From: Methanomicrobiales archaeon
Lineage (GTDB): Archaea > Halobacteriota > Methanomicrobia > Methanomicrobiales > Methanospirillaceae
NCBI GenBank assembly: GCA_012516785.1
Contig: JAAYWH010000083.1
Span: 1 to 63,277, forward strand
Direction of reading: 5' to 3'
Length of the DNA stretch: 63,277 nucleotides
Notes under the pieces: model-generated
The model's database searches: none
The model's input: only the letters and a program-made list of their open reading frames with translations
Told to the model about the DNA's origin: nothing
Shown here: piece after piece, positions 45,326-56,949 of the stretch
Position numbering within the stretch: position 1 is the stretch's first letter
Layout of the letters: every line of letters starts with the position of its first letter
Translations under genes and position numbers: made by a program

Positions 45326-45823
45326 TCAGATCCGGATGATCCAGCCTTCCCTGCGTTCGGTGTCGTACATGGCACAGGTGGAATATCCTGTCAGGTATCC
45401 GCATACTTCCCCGGGATTGATCACAAGGGTCGGGCCTTTCTCGGCAATGCCTGCCCGGTGCGAGTGCCCGTACACCACGACATCGTATAGTCCACTCTCG
45501 ACTATGACGTCAAGAATGGCACCCTCATGTCCGTGCAGGAGAGCAATCCTTACCCCGTCAGCGTGGAACTCGGAAAAAGTGCCGGCGATACTGACATTTC
45601 CTGTCTCCCTGCACCGCTGCCGGAGGAGATCATGATCACCGTCATTGTTCCCATACACCCCAGAGACTTCCCCTGCAAGGGTCGCCAGTACCGGGATCAC
45701 GAACGGGGAGATGAAGTCCCCGGTGTGGAGATACCGATCTGCAGCCTCACGGTTCAGCACCTTCACCGCTTTTTTGATATGGGGGAGATGATCGTGGGTA
45801 TCTCCGAGCATCCCTATCCTCAA
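45326..45823 (-). CDS. YfcE/MJ0936-type metallophosphoesterase
   Basis: The 165-residue protein has the calcineurin-like metal motifs GDTHDH (7-12), GDF (36-38), GNND (57-60), HGHEG and GHSH (about 120), at the length of the YfcE family of phosphodiesterases. It begins with TTG at 45823, supported by GAGGTG six bases ahead and by the family's first residues (here MRIGMLGDTHD). Substrates in the family range from cyclic nucleotides to generic esters. Confidence 0.93.
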   Translation of the reverse strand: MRIGMLGDTHDHLPHIKKAVKVLNREAADRYLHTGDFISPFVIPVLATLAGEVSGVYGNNDGDHDLLRQRCRETGNVSIAGTFSEFHADGVRIALLHGHEGAILDVIVESGLYDVVVYGHSHRAGIAEKGPTLVINPGEVCGYLTGYSTCAMYDTERREGWIIRI

Positions 45824-45936
45824 CTATCACACCTCAGCTCGGATATTGAATTGGGGGGGTAAAATGGTTCTTGCGATCATTGCAGGCTGCATCGGTTCCT
45901 CTCTTGGACCGGTAATGTCCCGGTACGGTAAATAGG

Positions 45937-47388
45937 ATGAACGTACACCCTCTCTTCATGCAGATGAGGGTCGGAGGAAAAGAGATATCCTCTGCAGATG
46001 AGCGCTGGATACCGGTGATCAACCCTGCCACGGGGGAGGTGATCGACCAGGTTCCCGAGGGAACTCTTCACGAGGTGGATGAGGCAGTCAGCGCTGCCCA
46101 GGCAGCCTTTGACAGCTGGGGTAAAAAGACCGTCCGGGAGAGGGGGATGATCCTGCACCGGGCTGCGGGAAATGTCCGGGAACAGCACCAGGAACTCGCC
46201 CGGCTGCTCACTATGGAACAGGGAAAGCCGCTCAGGGATGCTGTGGACGAGATCCGCGGATTTGCCAATATTCTCGAGTTCTTTGCCGGAATATCGGGTG
46301 CCATGAATGGAGACTTTATCGCCCTGGGATCTCTGGGTGATGCCCTGGTAAAAAGGGAGCCCATCGGGGTATGCGGGGCCATCATTCCATGGAACATGCC
46401 TGCCATCATTATGGGCTGGAAAGTGGCACCTGCCTTGCTTGCGGGAAATACCCTCGTCTTCAAGCCCTCATCCTCTGCCCCGCTCACCTGCCTCTCCCTT
46501 GCATCGTTGCTTGAACTATCCGGACTGCCGCCTGGAGTCCTGAACGTGGTCACTGGCAAAGGCGAGGTGGTAGGGGAGGGAATAGCCAGACATCCTGCTG
46601 TCAGGAAGCTCTCATTTACCGGGGAGAGGGCAACCGGGTACAGGATTCAGGAACTCGCCAGGTCGCAGCTGAAGGATCTCTCCCTTGAACTGGGGGGATC
46701 CGATCCCATGATCGTCTGGAAGGATGCTGATATAGGGAAGGCAGTATCCGGCGTCATAAAGGGACGGTTCTACAATGCCGGCCAGACCTGCACCGCGGTA
46801 AAGCGGCTGTATGTGCATCACGATATCGCAAAAGAGTTTGTTGTAAGGCTGAAGAACAAGGTGGAGGCGATCAGGGTGGGGAACGGGCTGGATCCAGGGA
46901 GTGATATGGGTCCGTTGTCTGGAAAGCCTCAACTGGATAATGTGATCTCTTTTGTCAATACCGTCGAAAAGAAGGGGCAGGGCACCATTCTCACCGGAGG
47001 AAACGTCATGACTGGGGGCACCCATGGAAAAGGATTCTTCTATGCACCAACCCTGGTGACCGACACGACCCCGGAATGTATCCTCCTCCAGCAGGAGGTG
47101 TTCGGACCGGTGTTGCCGGTTGTGCCGGTCAATGATCTTGAAACTGCCATAGCAAAAGCCAACTCCACCCCGTACGGTCTTGGAGCCTCCATATGGACCA
47201 ACGACCTTTCCGTGGTCCATGAGGTGTTCTCTTCCGTTGCGGCAGGGATGGTATGGGTGAACCGTCATCTCACTATCCCGCCGGAAATTCCTTTCGGCGG
47301 GGTGAAAGAGAGTGGGATAGGGCGGGAGAATGGGATCTCCGCATACCATTCCTATACCCGGACAAAATCGCTGCTCCTGAACTGGTAA
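45937..47388 (+). CDS. Aldehyde dehydrogenase (NAD(P)-dependent family)
   Basis: The 483-residue enzyme has the ALDH motifs IPWNMPAIIMGWKVAPALLAGNT (NAD site), LELGGSDP (general-base Glu) and NAGQTCTAVKR (catalytic Cys), and ends with FGGVKESGIGRENG. Candidates are succinate-semialdehyde dehydrogenase or lactaldehyde dehydrogenase (CofA) of F420 synthesis; the sequence does not decide. It stands alone, divergent from the phosphoesterase. Confidence 0.93.
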   Translation: MNVHPLFMQMRVGGKEISSADERWIPVINPATGEVIDQVPEGTLHEVDEAVSAAQAAFDSWGKKTVRERGMILHRAAGNVREQHQELARLLTMEQGKPLRDAVDEIRGFANILEFFAGISGAMNGDFIALGSLGDALVKREPIGVCGAIIPWNMPAIIMGWKVAPALLAGNTLVFKPSSSAPLTCLSLASLLELSGLPPGVLNVVTGKGEVVGEGIARHPAVRKLSFTGERATGYRIQELARSQLKDLSLELGGSDPMIVWKDADIGKAVSGVIKGRFYNAGQTCTAVKRLYVHHDIAKEFVVRLKNKVEAIRVGNGLDPGSDMGPLSGKPQLDNVISFVNTVEKKGQGTILTGGNVMTGGTHGKGFFYAPTLVTDTTPECILLQQEVFGPVLPVVPVNDLETAIAKANSTPYGLGASIWTNDLSVVHEVFSSVAAGMVWVNRHLTIPPEIPFGGVKESGIGRENGISAYHSYTRTKSLLLNW

Positions 47389-47656
47389 TCCCGACCATCT
47401 CTTTTTCCTTCAACCTTCCCGAAAGTCAAGTAGATGAGTTCCCGATGAAAATGTTCCTGGAGGGAAGGATCACGGAGAAACAGGGTAAAACCGGGAGGAG
47501 GGGACGTTTCCGGGGAGACTATCCCCGGTTATCCCAGGGGGCTTAGCCGATGGAAGCAGCCGGTAACAATTCATAAGGGATCCCGGCTGATACAATGGCA
47601 TCCCCCTATTGCATATGAATCCACTCTATTCCAGGACGGCTCCATTCAGCGGCCAA

Positions 47657-48823
47657 TTACTCATGCCGGAGCGCTTCAATCGGGTTCAGGTTCGATGCCT
47701 TCCACGCAGGGTACAAACCAGAGATGAGGCTTGTCCCGAGGCCGAATCCCACTCCGTACACGATATAGACGAGACTGGACGGTACAAAGAGGTACTCGGT
47801 GGTCTGGAGCATCACCATGCTCACAGCATAACCGCCTATGATTGAGAGAGCCCCTCCGATGGAACTTCCGATCAGGCCGAGAATGAGGGCTTCGTACAGG
47901 AACATGCGCAGCACTTCCTTTCTCTGCGTTCCGATGCTCCGGATGACCCCAATCTCCTTGATCCGCTCAGTGACCGACATCAGCATGATGTTCAGGATGC
48001 TCACCCCTGCAACGATGAGGGATATCCCCCCGATGACGGTAGTGAACGTTGAGATCTGGCCGAACGTAGTCAGGATCGTTTCAAGTATCGCCCTTGTGTC
48101 GATCACATCGACCACGGTTTCCTTGCGGTTCATCGTACGGTCGATGGAGTCCTTGACCTCCTCAATCTTATTCAGATCGTTTACCTTGACGATGACCTGG
48201 TTGTACTCTTCCTGCCCGAACGCCTGTTTAAACCACTGATCTTCGACCACAATCCCGAAATCAGGGTTGATATCAAACCCCATCCCCCGCTCCTTGAGGA
48301 TTCCGACGACCCGTACCGACCCCTTGTCACCAAGGCTGATCCGGGATCCGACCTTGATTTCATTCTCTTCGGCAAAGGTCGCTCCCACCATGGCGCCAGA
48401 AGCTCCCCGGAGATAGGATCCCTGGTCAACTTCGAGCAGGACGGGGATATCATCGGGTTTGAGGCCATAGATCGTCCCCACCGTGTCCTCTGAGCCTATC
48501 TTCATCCGGGAACTTCCCGAATACACGGGAATGGTGAGATGGGGGGCAGCTGCACGCCTGATCTGTTCCACATCGCGGTCGGAGAGGAGGTTTGACGACT
48601 GCGATCCCCCAAATCCCATGCCACCCACATGAGGAGTCACGATGATTGAATCACCGACGGTGGAGAGGCTGTCGGAGATGGCAAGGACCAGGCTATTCCC
48701 GAGAATCCCCATCGATACGATAGTCACGACACCGATAATGATACCGAGGATGGCGAGAAGCGAACGGAGCCAGTGGAGCCGGACATTCCGTTGTGCAAGC
48801 TCAAAGAACATCAGGGAATGCAT
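47657..48823 (-). CDS. MacB/FtsX-like ABC transporter permease
   Basis: The 388-residue protein begins with LAQRNVRLHWLRSLLAILGIIIGVVTIVS, the conserved first helix of MacB-type permeases, then a large outside domain (about 60-260) and three helices at the end with VTERIKEIGVIRSIG. It acts with the ATPase encoded 44 bases upstream, probably exporting or extracting a protein or lipid. It is the last gene of the Yip1-COG1361-ATPase-permease unit. Confidence 0.93.
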   Translation of the reverse strand: MHSLMFFELAQRNVRLHWLRSLLAILGIIIGVVTIVSMGILGNSLVLAISDSLSTVGDSIIVTPHVGGMGFGGSQSSNLLSDRDVEQIRRAAAPHLTIPVYSGSSRMKIGSEDTVGTIYGLKPDDIPVLLEVDQGSYLRGASGAMVGATFAEENEIKVGSRISLGDKGSVRVVGILKERGMGFDINPDFGIVVEDQWFKQAFGQEEYNQVIVKVNDLNKIEEVKDSIDRTMNRKETVVDVIDTRAILETILTTFGQISTFTTVIGGISLIVAGVSILNIMLMSVTERIKEIGVIRSIGTQRKEVLRMFLYEALILGLIGSSIGGALSIIGGYAVSMVMLQTTEYLFVPSSLVYIVYGVGFGLGTSLISGLYPAWKASNLNPIEALRHE

Positions 48824-48867
48824 GGATACCTGTCACCTCCTCCGGATTCTCTTGCAGCTCCGGAGGC

Positions 48868-49569
48868 TCATGATATCTTCCCATCAACGATCCGTATCAC
48901 CCGGTGGGCGTATTCTGCTATCGAAGGATCATGGGTGACCATGATGATCGTCTTTCCCCGGTCCCGGTTGAGATCATCGAGGAGATGCATGATTGCCGCG
49001 CCTGTCTTTGAATCGAGGTTTCCGGTCGGTTCATCGGCAAGGAGGATCTCCGGGTCGTTGACCAGTGCGCGCGCGATGGCGACCCGCTGCTGCTGCCCCC
49101 CGGACATCTCACTTGGCTTGTGCGAGAAGAGCGACGCATCAAGATCCATAGCCTTGAGTACTTCCCTGCAGCGTTCCACGCATTCCCGGCTTCCTGTTTT
49201 GAGGATCAAAGGATACTGCACATTCTCAAGAGCGGTCAACAGCGGCAGGAGGTTGAACTGCTGGAAGATGAACCCGAGATAGTCTCTCCGCAGAACCGTC
49301 ATATCTTCATCGCTCATCCCGAGTATGTTCCTTCCTCTGATACAAAGAGTACCCGCAGTCGGGGTGTCGAGGCAGCCCATCAGATTGAGAAGGGTAGACT
49401 TCCCCGAGCCTGAAGGGCCCATGATGGCAATAAAATCCCCTTTGCCGATGTCAAGGCTCACCTTGTCGAGTGCCACCACATCCCCACCGGGAAGAGGGTA
49501 TACTTTCGTCACTTCACGAAACCGGATGATGGTGTCGCCGTTACACTCCTGATTTATCGTTTCTTCCAT
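48868..49569 (-). CDS. ABC transporter ATPase (LolD/MacB type)
   Basis: The 233-residue ATPase has Walker A GPSGSGKST, signature MSGGQQQRVAIARAL, Walker B ILLADEPTGNLD and the switch VTHD, matching the LolD/MacB family (FtsE-like) that couples to MacB-type permeases. Its first 15 bases overlap the end of the COG1361 gene. Confidence 0.96.
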   Translation of the reverse strand: MEETINQECNGDTIIRFREVTKVYPLPGGDVVALDKVSLDIGKGDFIAIMGPSGSGKSTLLNLMGCLDTPTAGTLCIRGRNILGMSDEDMTVLRRDYLGFIFQQFNLLPLLTALENVQYPLILKTGSRECVERCREVLKAMDLDASLFSHKPSEMSGGQQQRVAIARALVNDPEILLADEPTGNLDSKTGAAIMHLLDDLNRDRGKTIIMVTHDPSIAEYAHRVIRIVDGKIS

Positions 49570-50696
49570 GAGTACCAGATTGCTCCCCCGATTACAGCAG
49601 CCGACACGAGGATGACAGCGATCATGGCAGGGGCAATACCAGGTGAGTTCTCCCTGGCATTGTTCTTTGGTGGGATGACCACAGGAGTGGTCCGCTGATA
49701 GGGATTGCCGTCGACGTCACTATACTCCATGTTCACATGTACCTTGCTGGTGTTCTCGGCAAGGAAGGTGATCTCGAAGCTGGAGAAATCATCAGGCTGG
49801 AGGGAGCCTACGACATACTCACGGTAGGGGTTCACGGGCTCTGCTCCCTCCCCCGCAGAGAGCACCACCGAATTTGCCACTTCGAGACCGGCGTTGGTGA
49901 CATCCCCGGTAAGGGTATACTTCCCGTTCTCATATTCAATGAGAATGTTCGAGAGGATCGGATCGGCCTGTCTCTTGGATTCCCCAAAGACGATCGGGAG
50001 TGTGACCACCGAAGAATGGGGATTGATCCCATTCTTGTAATCGGCAGCGATCTCCAGGCTGGTGGGTTCTGCCGGGGTGATATTGAAGGAGATCTTCTGG
50101 GCCTTATCAGGGTCCAGGGTCCCGATAAAGTAACTTGAGGGGGCCGGGTCAAGGGACGTCCCCCACAAGTGGACGATCACACTCCCGATGGCATTATCCC
50201 TCGGGTTGCCCACCATGATGTCGATCTGCTCTTTCCTTCCGGCACTAAAAGTATCAGGCTTATTCAGGACGGAGATTTCAAGGGGATCGTTCTCGACCCG
50301 GATCTGGACGGGATATCGGAGGTACCCGGCATCGCGGAAGTCGAGGGAGAAGCTGGGGTAATAAATACCGGGGGGGACATCCGCCTTTATGGTGAACGTA
50401 AACTGCATCCGGTTGCCTGCACCAACAGTCGTCGTGGTGTCATAGGAACTGGACAGTATGGAGATATCGGCGTCGTACATCGTAGCCCTCCGTATTGCAA
50501 CACTCTCCAGCCCGTTATTTACTATCTCTATGGTGATGATCCCGGTATCTCCCTCAAAGAAGACTCCGGGATTGAGGTCAACGCTCGAAACGGTGACCTG
50601 GGCGGCACCCTCTCCAACCTGCTGGGCTCCCACAAGGGAAATGAACGGGGAGAAGGCGATCAATCCGAACAGGACCAGGAAAATCCCTGTTTTCAT
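49554..50696 (-). CDS. COG1361-type surface protein with beta-sandwich domains
   Basis: The 380-residue product has a signal peptide (first 24 residues), three or so extracellular beta-sandwich repeats (for example GDTGIITIEIVNNGLESVAI, REQIDIMVGNPRDNAIG-like, and LTGDVTNAGLEVANSV) typical of the COG1361/CARDB group, and one C-terminal helix followed by WKKR. It is probably the outside partner of the ABC transporter that follows. The start at 50696 (MKTGIFLVLFG) overlaps the Yip1 stop by one base. Confidence 0.85.
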   Translation of the reverse strand: MKTGIFLVLFGLIAFSPFISLVGAQQVGEGAAQVTVSSVDLNPGVFFEGDTGIITIEIVNNGLESVAIRRATMYDADISILSSSYDTTTTVGAGNRMQFTFTIKADVPPGIYYPSFSLDFRDAGYLRYPVQIRVENDPLEISVLNKPDTFSAGRKEQIDIMVGNPRDNAIGSVIVHLWGTSLDPAPSSYFIGTLDPDKAQKISFNITPAEPTSLEIAADYKNGINPHSSVVTLPIVFGESKRQADPILSNILIEYENGKYTLTGDVTNAGLEVANSVVLSAGEGAEPVNPYREYVVGSLQPDDFSSFEITFLAENTSKVHVNMEYSDVDGNPYQRTTPVVIPPKNNARENSPGIAPAMIAVILVSAAVIGGAIWYSWKKR

Positions 50697-51385
50697 TATG
50701 GACCTCCCAGGAACGGCATTCCGACGAATGCAGTATAGAGCGTATAGATCGCAAAAATTACGACAGGGATAAGGACCACGATGATGGCATTCCGAACGGT
50801 CAGGTTCCTGGCATGCCTGATGCCAAAAATCCAGAGGTTCGCACTCCATGCAAGGAAGATGACCGAGATCACCGCCGATATCCTGGTAAACTCGCGGAAG
50901 GCCGGATCCGTCAGGATATCACTCATGAAACGCTGTACAGCAGCGGGATCCTGGATGTTCGAGATGACCGGCACTTCCACCAGGGGTATATAATAGAGGG
51001 AGACGATAGCGGAGATGATCAATCCTACGATGACTGGAACAAGACCGTAACCGGTGAATTCAAGGGTTCTCCTGAACATGCCGTTCCCTGCAAAAGCCAT
51101 GGAGAGGAGATAAAATATCCCCGCAAAGATGATCCACCAGAGGATGAGAAAGGCAAAAAATGCAGAGAGTGCACTGAAAGCCCCCATCACCGAGGCCATT
51201 CCCTCTCCTGCGGCAGCAGAGAACAGACCTGAATAGACCCCGGACATCAGGTACGCTGTCACTGCGGAGATGATTGCCCCAATCACCACAATTATTCCGG
51301 GAATTTTCAGGTCCTCGGGCTCCTTCATCCGCTCACTGAAAAATGCGTCAGGGCGAAAGAGGAGGTATGGTAGCATCCCTTTCAT
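50696..51385 (-). CDS. Yip1-domain membrane protein
   Basis: The 229-residue protein has a short cytoplasmic start with LLFRPDAFFSERMKEPEDLK and five or so membrane helices; this is the Yip1 family seen next to ABC transporters in archaea. Its role is unknown, perhaps in assembly or membrane placement of the exporter. It heads the four-gene unit Yip1-COG1361-ATPase-permease. Confidence 0.85.
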   Translation of the reverse strand: MKGMLPYLLFRPDAFFSERMKEPEDLKIPGIIVVIGAIISAVTAYLMSGVYSGLFSAAAGEGMASVMGAFSALSAFFAFLILWWIIFAGIFYLLSMAFAGNGMFRRTLEFTGYGLVPVIVGLIISAIVSLYYIPLVEVPVISNIQDPAAVQRFMSDILTDPAFREFTRISAVISVIFLAWSANLWIFGIRHARNLTVRNAIIVVLIPVVIFAIYTLYTAFVGMPFLGGP

Positions 51386-51674
51386 ATGAATCAGAGTAAT
51401 TTTTGATGTGAAAGTCTATCAACATTCCCCCGCGGACACCTGATTATTCTGTGAATTGAAGGGGAAAACCGGTTTATCACTGAAAAATCCTTTAAAATAT
51501 TTTCATCGCTCTTATATTCGGGAAGACCGAGTCGAGGTGACCAACAAAGTGAGTCAATGCACTGCCGCTGGGAGCACGGAAAAGGCGCGTATATAGGATC
51601 GGGGAGTGTAGGTCGGATACCTCCCATTATTCATCCAGTCCATCATTTTTAAACCAAGAGAAGAGCGAAGAGCC

Positions 51675-52610
51675 TTAAAAGAACTCCTTTCTCCAGAAAA
51701 ATACTATGCCAATCACTGATGCGATAATCGAGAACGCGATCGCGATAAGGAAGGCATACGGGTTGTGCTGGAACGGCAATTCGACGTTCATCCCGTAGAT
51801 GCTCGCCACGAGGGTCGGGATCATCAGGATGATGGTGACAGTGGTGAGGAGCTTGATGATCACATTCAGGTTGTTTGAGATGATGGAGGCGAAGGCATCC
51901 ATTGTCCCGGTCAGGATGCTGGTATAGATGTTTGCCATCTCGATCGCCTGCTTGTTCTCAATCACCACCTCCTCGAAGATGTCCCGGTCGTCATCATCCA
52001 TCTTCATGCAGCCCGAGGTGTTGAACTTCTCGAGCATCAGGGCATTCGACCGGAGCGATGTAATGAAAAACACCAGGCTCTTTTCCATATTGAGCAGCCG
52101 GATCAGCTGTTCATTTCGGAGGGCTTTGTGAAGGTCGTTCTCAATTGCTGCGGTGGTCCGGTTGATATCCTTAAGGTACCGGAGGAACATCAGGGATGTG
52201 CGGAGGAAGAGCAGGATTACAAACCGGGTCCGGTTCATGGTCGAGAAGTTCCGGACCTTCCCGTTCAGGAACTCCTGGACCACATCAACCTCCGTCAGGG
52301 TGACTGTGATAACGAGCCCCTGCGTGAGGATGATACCGATCGGGAGCGTGGTGAAGGGGATATCGGCCTCTGTAGCCTCACGTCGGGGTGTCCGGAGCAC
52401 GATCAGGGTGTTTCCTTCCTCCCGTTCGATTCGGGCTCTCTCATCAACATCGAGCGGATCGGTAAAAAAATCGGGGGGAATGCTGAAGCGAAAGACCAAG
52501 TCCTCGATCTCGGCCTGGCTGGGACTGACCACGTGCACCCAGGCACCGCTTTCGAAGGTGTTGATGGTCTCAAGACCATTTTTCGGACCGGTCTTGTAGA
52601 TGGTGATCAT
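51675..52610 (-). CDS. corA: CorA-family divalent-cation channel
   Basis: The 311-residue protein has a long soluble N-terminal part (about 1-245) with a helical stalk and two C-terminal helices joined by YGMNVE, the GMN filter of CorA magnesium/cobalt channels; it closes with the basic WRKEFF. A T-rich end is not evident. It is a standalone gene. Confidence 0.95.
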   Translation of the reverse strand: MITIYKTGPKNGLETINTFESGAWVHVVSPSQAEIEDLVFRFSIPPDFFTDPLDVDERARIEREEGNTLIVLRTPRREATEADIPFTTLPIGIILTQGLVITVTLTEVDVVQEFLNGKVRNFSTMNRTRFVILLFLRTSLMFLRYLKDINRTTAAIENDLHKALRNEQLIRLLNMEKSLVFFITSLRSNALMLEKFNTSGCMKMDDDDRDIFEEVVIENKQAIEMANIYTSILTGTMDAFASIISNNLNVIIKLLTTVTIILMIPTLVASIYGMNVELPFQHNPYAFLIAIAFSIIASVIGIVFFWRKEFF

Positions 52611-52875
52611 ACTAGTTTCCCCTGGCCGCCGTTTCCCCTAAGAACGGGCATTGTGCCTGATCAGGGTATACCATGATCAAGGTGGCATTCCATCCCTTAT
52701 CTCTCCTTCGCAGTGACACTGGGTAGATCTCGAGAGTGTGGATGTACCAAAAAGGGCGGTGATGCCGTCCCTGATTGTGTTGGTACTGCCGGTTGTTATC
52801 CTTTCCTAAAGTTGCATACCATGAAAATGGATGGTTACTGTCAGGAGGCTGCTATGTGAACGAGCGATGACAAAG

Positions 52876-52881
52876 AAAAAA
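52876..52881 (-). terminator. T-tract after the aspartate aminotransferase-type gene
   Basis: Six T residues on the minus strand (the + strand shows AAAGAAAAAA) lie eleven bases after the stop, a likely archaeal terminator of the aminotransferase-RibC-RibH-aminotransferase unit. Confidence 0.4.
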
Positions 52882-52891
52882 GGATGAGAGA

Positions 52892-54025
52892 TCAGGTGAG
52901 GCTTTTGATGCGGCGCACCGCTTCCTGGAGGTGTCCCATAGAGGTCGCATAGGAAATTCTTTGCCATCCTGGTGTATTGAATGCAGACCCGGGGGTAACT
53001 GCCACGAGCCCCTTCTCAAGCCATTTCCGTGCAGTTCCGATATCATCTCCACCGGTATTCACATAGGCATAGAATGCCCCTTCGGCAGGAGCGACGGTAT
53101 AGCCCATCAGGAGCAGCTCCTGGACAAGGTAATCTCTCCTCCGGTGAAACTCATTTCGCATCGTCTCAACACAGGATTGGTCGCAGGTGAGGGCGGCAAC
53201 CCCGCCATACATGGCAAATGTGGTCGGATGGCTTATTGAGTGCTGCTGCACCTTGGACATCTGGTTGATGATCGCCTGCGGGGCAACAGCCCAGCCAAGC
53301 CTCCATCCCGTCATGGCATATGCCTTGGAGAATCCGTTCACAGTGATGGTCCGCTCTGCCATATCCCGGATCGAGCCAAGGGAGATATGTTCCCTGCCGT
53401 AGATCAGCTTTTCGTAAATCTCATCTGATAGTGAGAAGAGGTCATAATCCTCGCACATGTCAGCGATAAGACCAAGCGAGGAACGGTTTAGGATCGCCCC
53501 TGATGGATTTGAGGGAGAGTTGATCACGATCATCCTCGTCTTTCCGGTGATCTTATCGAGAATAGACTCATCGACCTGGAACGTCTTTGAATTGAGCAGG
53601 TGATGGACGGGTTTTCCCCCGGCCATCCGTACGCACGGTTCGTACGAGACCCACGAGGGATCAAGGATGATCACCTCATCTCCAGGGTTCAGCACTGCGA
53701 CCATGGCATCATAGATGGCATTTTTGGCGCCGCAGGTGACGATTACCTGCCCGGAGGTGCAGGTTATCTTGTTTTCCTGCTCCGTCTTTCGTGAGATGGC
53801 TGAGAGCAGCTCCGGAATTCCGTTGCTTGGAGCATAATGTGTCTCACCGCGAGTGAGTGCCTGGATACAGGCCTCCTTGATATGGGCAGGGGTATCGAAG
53901 TCCGGCTCACCTATCGAGAGGCTGATGACATCGATCCCCTGCCGCTGCATCTGCCGTGCTTTATCAGAGATTTCGAGGGTTGCAGAGGGAGCGATCCCGG
54001 AAATAATACCCGAGAGCTCTCTCAT
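52892..54025 (-). CDS. Class I/II aminotransferase (aspartate aminotransferase-like)
   Basis: The 377-residue enzyme has the class I fold motifs SIGEPDFDTP (about 35-45), VTCGAKNAIYDAM, INSPSNPSGAIL and VNGFSKAYAMTGWRLGW with the pyridoxal Lys in SKAYAMTG. It is probably an aspartate or aromatic aminotransferase. The ATG at 54025 overlaps the ribH stop (ATGA); a GTG at 54040 is an alternative. It is the last gene of the riboflavin unit. Confidence 0.93.
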   Translation of the reverse strand: MRELSGIISGIAPSATLEISDKARQMQRQGIDVISLSIGEPDFDTPAHIKEACIQALTRGETHYAPSNGIPELLSAISRKTEQENKITCTSGQVIVTCGAKNAIYDAMVAVLNPGDEVIILDPSWVSYEPCVRMAGGKPVHHLLNSKTFQVDESILDKITGKTRMIVINSPSNPSGAILNRSSLGLIADMCEDYDLFSLSDEIYEKLIYGREHISLGSIRDMAERTITVNGFSKAYAMTGWRLGWAVAPQAIINQMSKVQQHSISHPTTFAMYGGVAALTCDQSCVETMRNEFHRRRDYLVQELLLMGYTVAPAEGAFYAYVNTGGDDIGTARKWLEKGLVAVTPGSAFNTPGWQRISYATSMGHLQEAVRRIKSLT

Positions 54026-54429
54026 GCCAATCTCTGGCACATTTTTACCGCGGATTCAACGGCGCGTTTCGCATAATCGATACGCTCGTTTGCCTCCAAG
54101 CGTGTCATACCCGGCCCGGAGATACCGAGAGTGACCGGCTTATCGAATTCGAGGGAGAGATCGATAATCTTCCGGGCTGCGTGCTGGACGACGATCTCGT
54201 CATGCTGGGTAGCACCCTCGATAACGCAGCCGATGGTGACGACCGCATCGACCACTCCCTTCTTCAGCATCCTTTTCACGGCTAGGGGCATATCATAGGT
54301 CCCGGGGACGTACATGCAATCGATCACTTCAGCGCCAAGGAACGATGCATGCTCCCTCCCCTCTACTTCCATCATGTAGGTGATATCCCGGTTGAATTCC
54401 GAGACAACGAAACCGAGTTTCACGTTCAT
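54022..54429 (-). CDS. ribH: 6,7-dimethyl-8-ribityllumazine synthase
   Basis: The 135-residue protein has GFVVSEFNRDIT at the start, VPGTYDMPLAVKRML and VVTIGCVIEGATQHDEIV, all part of the lumazine synthase active site (with the His of ATQHDE). It joins aminouracil and dihydroxybutanone phosphate to make lumazine, the precursor of riboflavin and of F420-related flavins. It lies between ribC and the aminotransferase on the same strand. Confidence 0.96.
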   Translation of the reverse strand: MNVKLGFVVSEFNRDITYMMEVEGREHASFLGAEVIDCMYVPGTYDMPLAVKRMLKKGVVDAVVTIGCVIEGATQHDEIVVQHAARKIIDLSLEFDKPVTLGISGPGMTRLEANERIDYAKRAVESAVKMCQRLA

Positions 54430-54497
54430 ATTTTTCCTCTCTCTATATCTCCCACTGATAATTCATAAACGAATGCCACCTCACTCACCTGCGCAGC

Positions 54498-56086
<1,589 letters not shown>

Positions 56087-56142
56087 TTTATCAGTCCATA
56101 GTATTTTTATAATGACGGGATATAAGTGTGGATGGCGAATCA

Positions 56143-56550
56143 ATGGTCGAAGTAGCCATTCTCAGCGGATCGGCCTCAGATGCGGCCATTGTGGAAAAGG
56201 CCGCGGCAGTCCTGGAAGAGCACGGTATCAGCTATGAAGTCCGGGTCATCTCTGCTCACCGGGATCCTGATGTGCTCGATGAATATGTGAAAAAGAGCGA
56301 TTGCAGAGTATTTATCGCAATCGCAGGCCTCTCTGCAGCACTCCCCGGGGTTGTCTCATCGAAGACTGAAAGACCGGTGATCGGTGTTCCCGTCAGCGGG
56401 AAACTGATGGGTCTGGATGCCCTCCTCTCAATCGTCCAGATGCCGAAAGGGGTGCCAGTTGCCTGCGTCGGGATAGATAGCGGAGAGAATGCAGCACTCC
56501 TGGCATGCCGTATCCTTGAGACTCGAAGAGGTAGGGAAAAAGTCTCTTGA
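56143..56550 (+). CDS. purE: N5-carboxyaminoimidazole ribonucleotide mutase PurE
   Basis: The 135-residue protein has [22 protein letters not shown] and [14 protein letters not shown], which together hold the PurE active site (the catalytic His of SAHR). It converts carboxyaminoimidazole ribonucleotide to the carboxy form in purine synthesis. GGATGG precedes the ATG at 56143. Confidence 0.96.
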   Translation: MVEVAILSGSASDAAIVEKAAAVLEEHGISYEVRVISAHRDPDVLDEYVKKSDCRVFIAIAGLSAALPGVVSSKTERPVIGVPVSGKLMGLDALLSIVQMPKGVPVACVGIDSGENAALLACRILETRRGREKVS

Positions 56551-56949
56551 ATTGTCGCGGAATCCTGCTCATTTCAAATCCGTTTCCCAGGTCCCTGCCC
56601 CTGTTCATTCCTGATCTTGATGACCCCGTGTCCTTGCCCATTCCAGGTCCCTGTTCAATCCTAATCCAGAATCGTTCTCCATAGGAGTCCCTGCGTAATC
56701 CCGATCATTACCAATTCCTGTTCACTGTGCCTGTTCCTGCATCCCTGCCTTCATCTTGACAGGCTGCTGGAGGGGATTATGGCATTCCTGTCCAAACAAT
56801 CCGGAACAATCCAGAGTCCCCCCTCCCCCTGTGTACTTATTCAGCCAGAAATACACCCGTGACGTATAATTGTTCTTCAGCGGTAACGAATCCTGATTAC
56901 CCCGGACAATGGCCGAGGCATCGCTAAAATGAGAGCAGTGGGGAAAGGA
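56551..56949. other. Intergenic region with degenerate CCTGTT-like repeats
   Basis: About 400 bases between purE and thiC. Most of 56555-56770 consists of pyrimidine-rich, degenerate six-base repeats built from CCTGTT, CCCTGC and TTCCTG, for example TTCCTGTTCACTGTGCCTG. No protein-like frame is present. The rest to 56949 is ordinary intergenic DNA. Confidence 0.6.
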
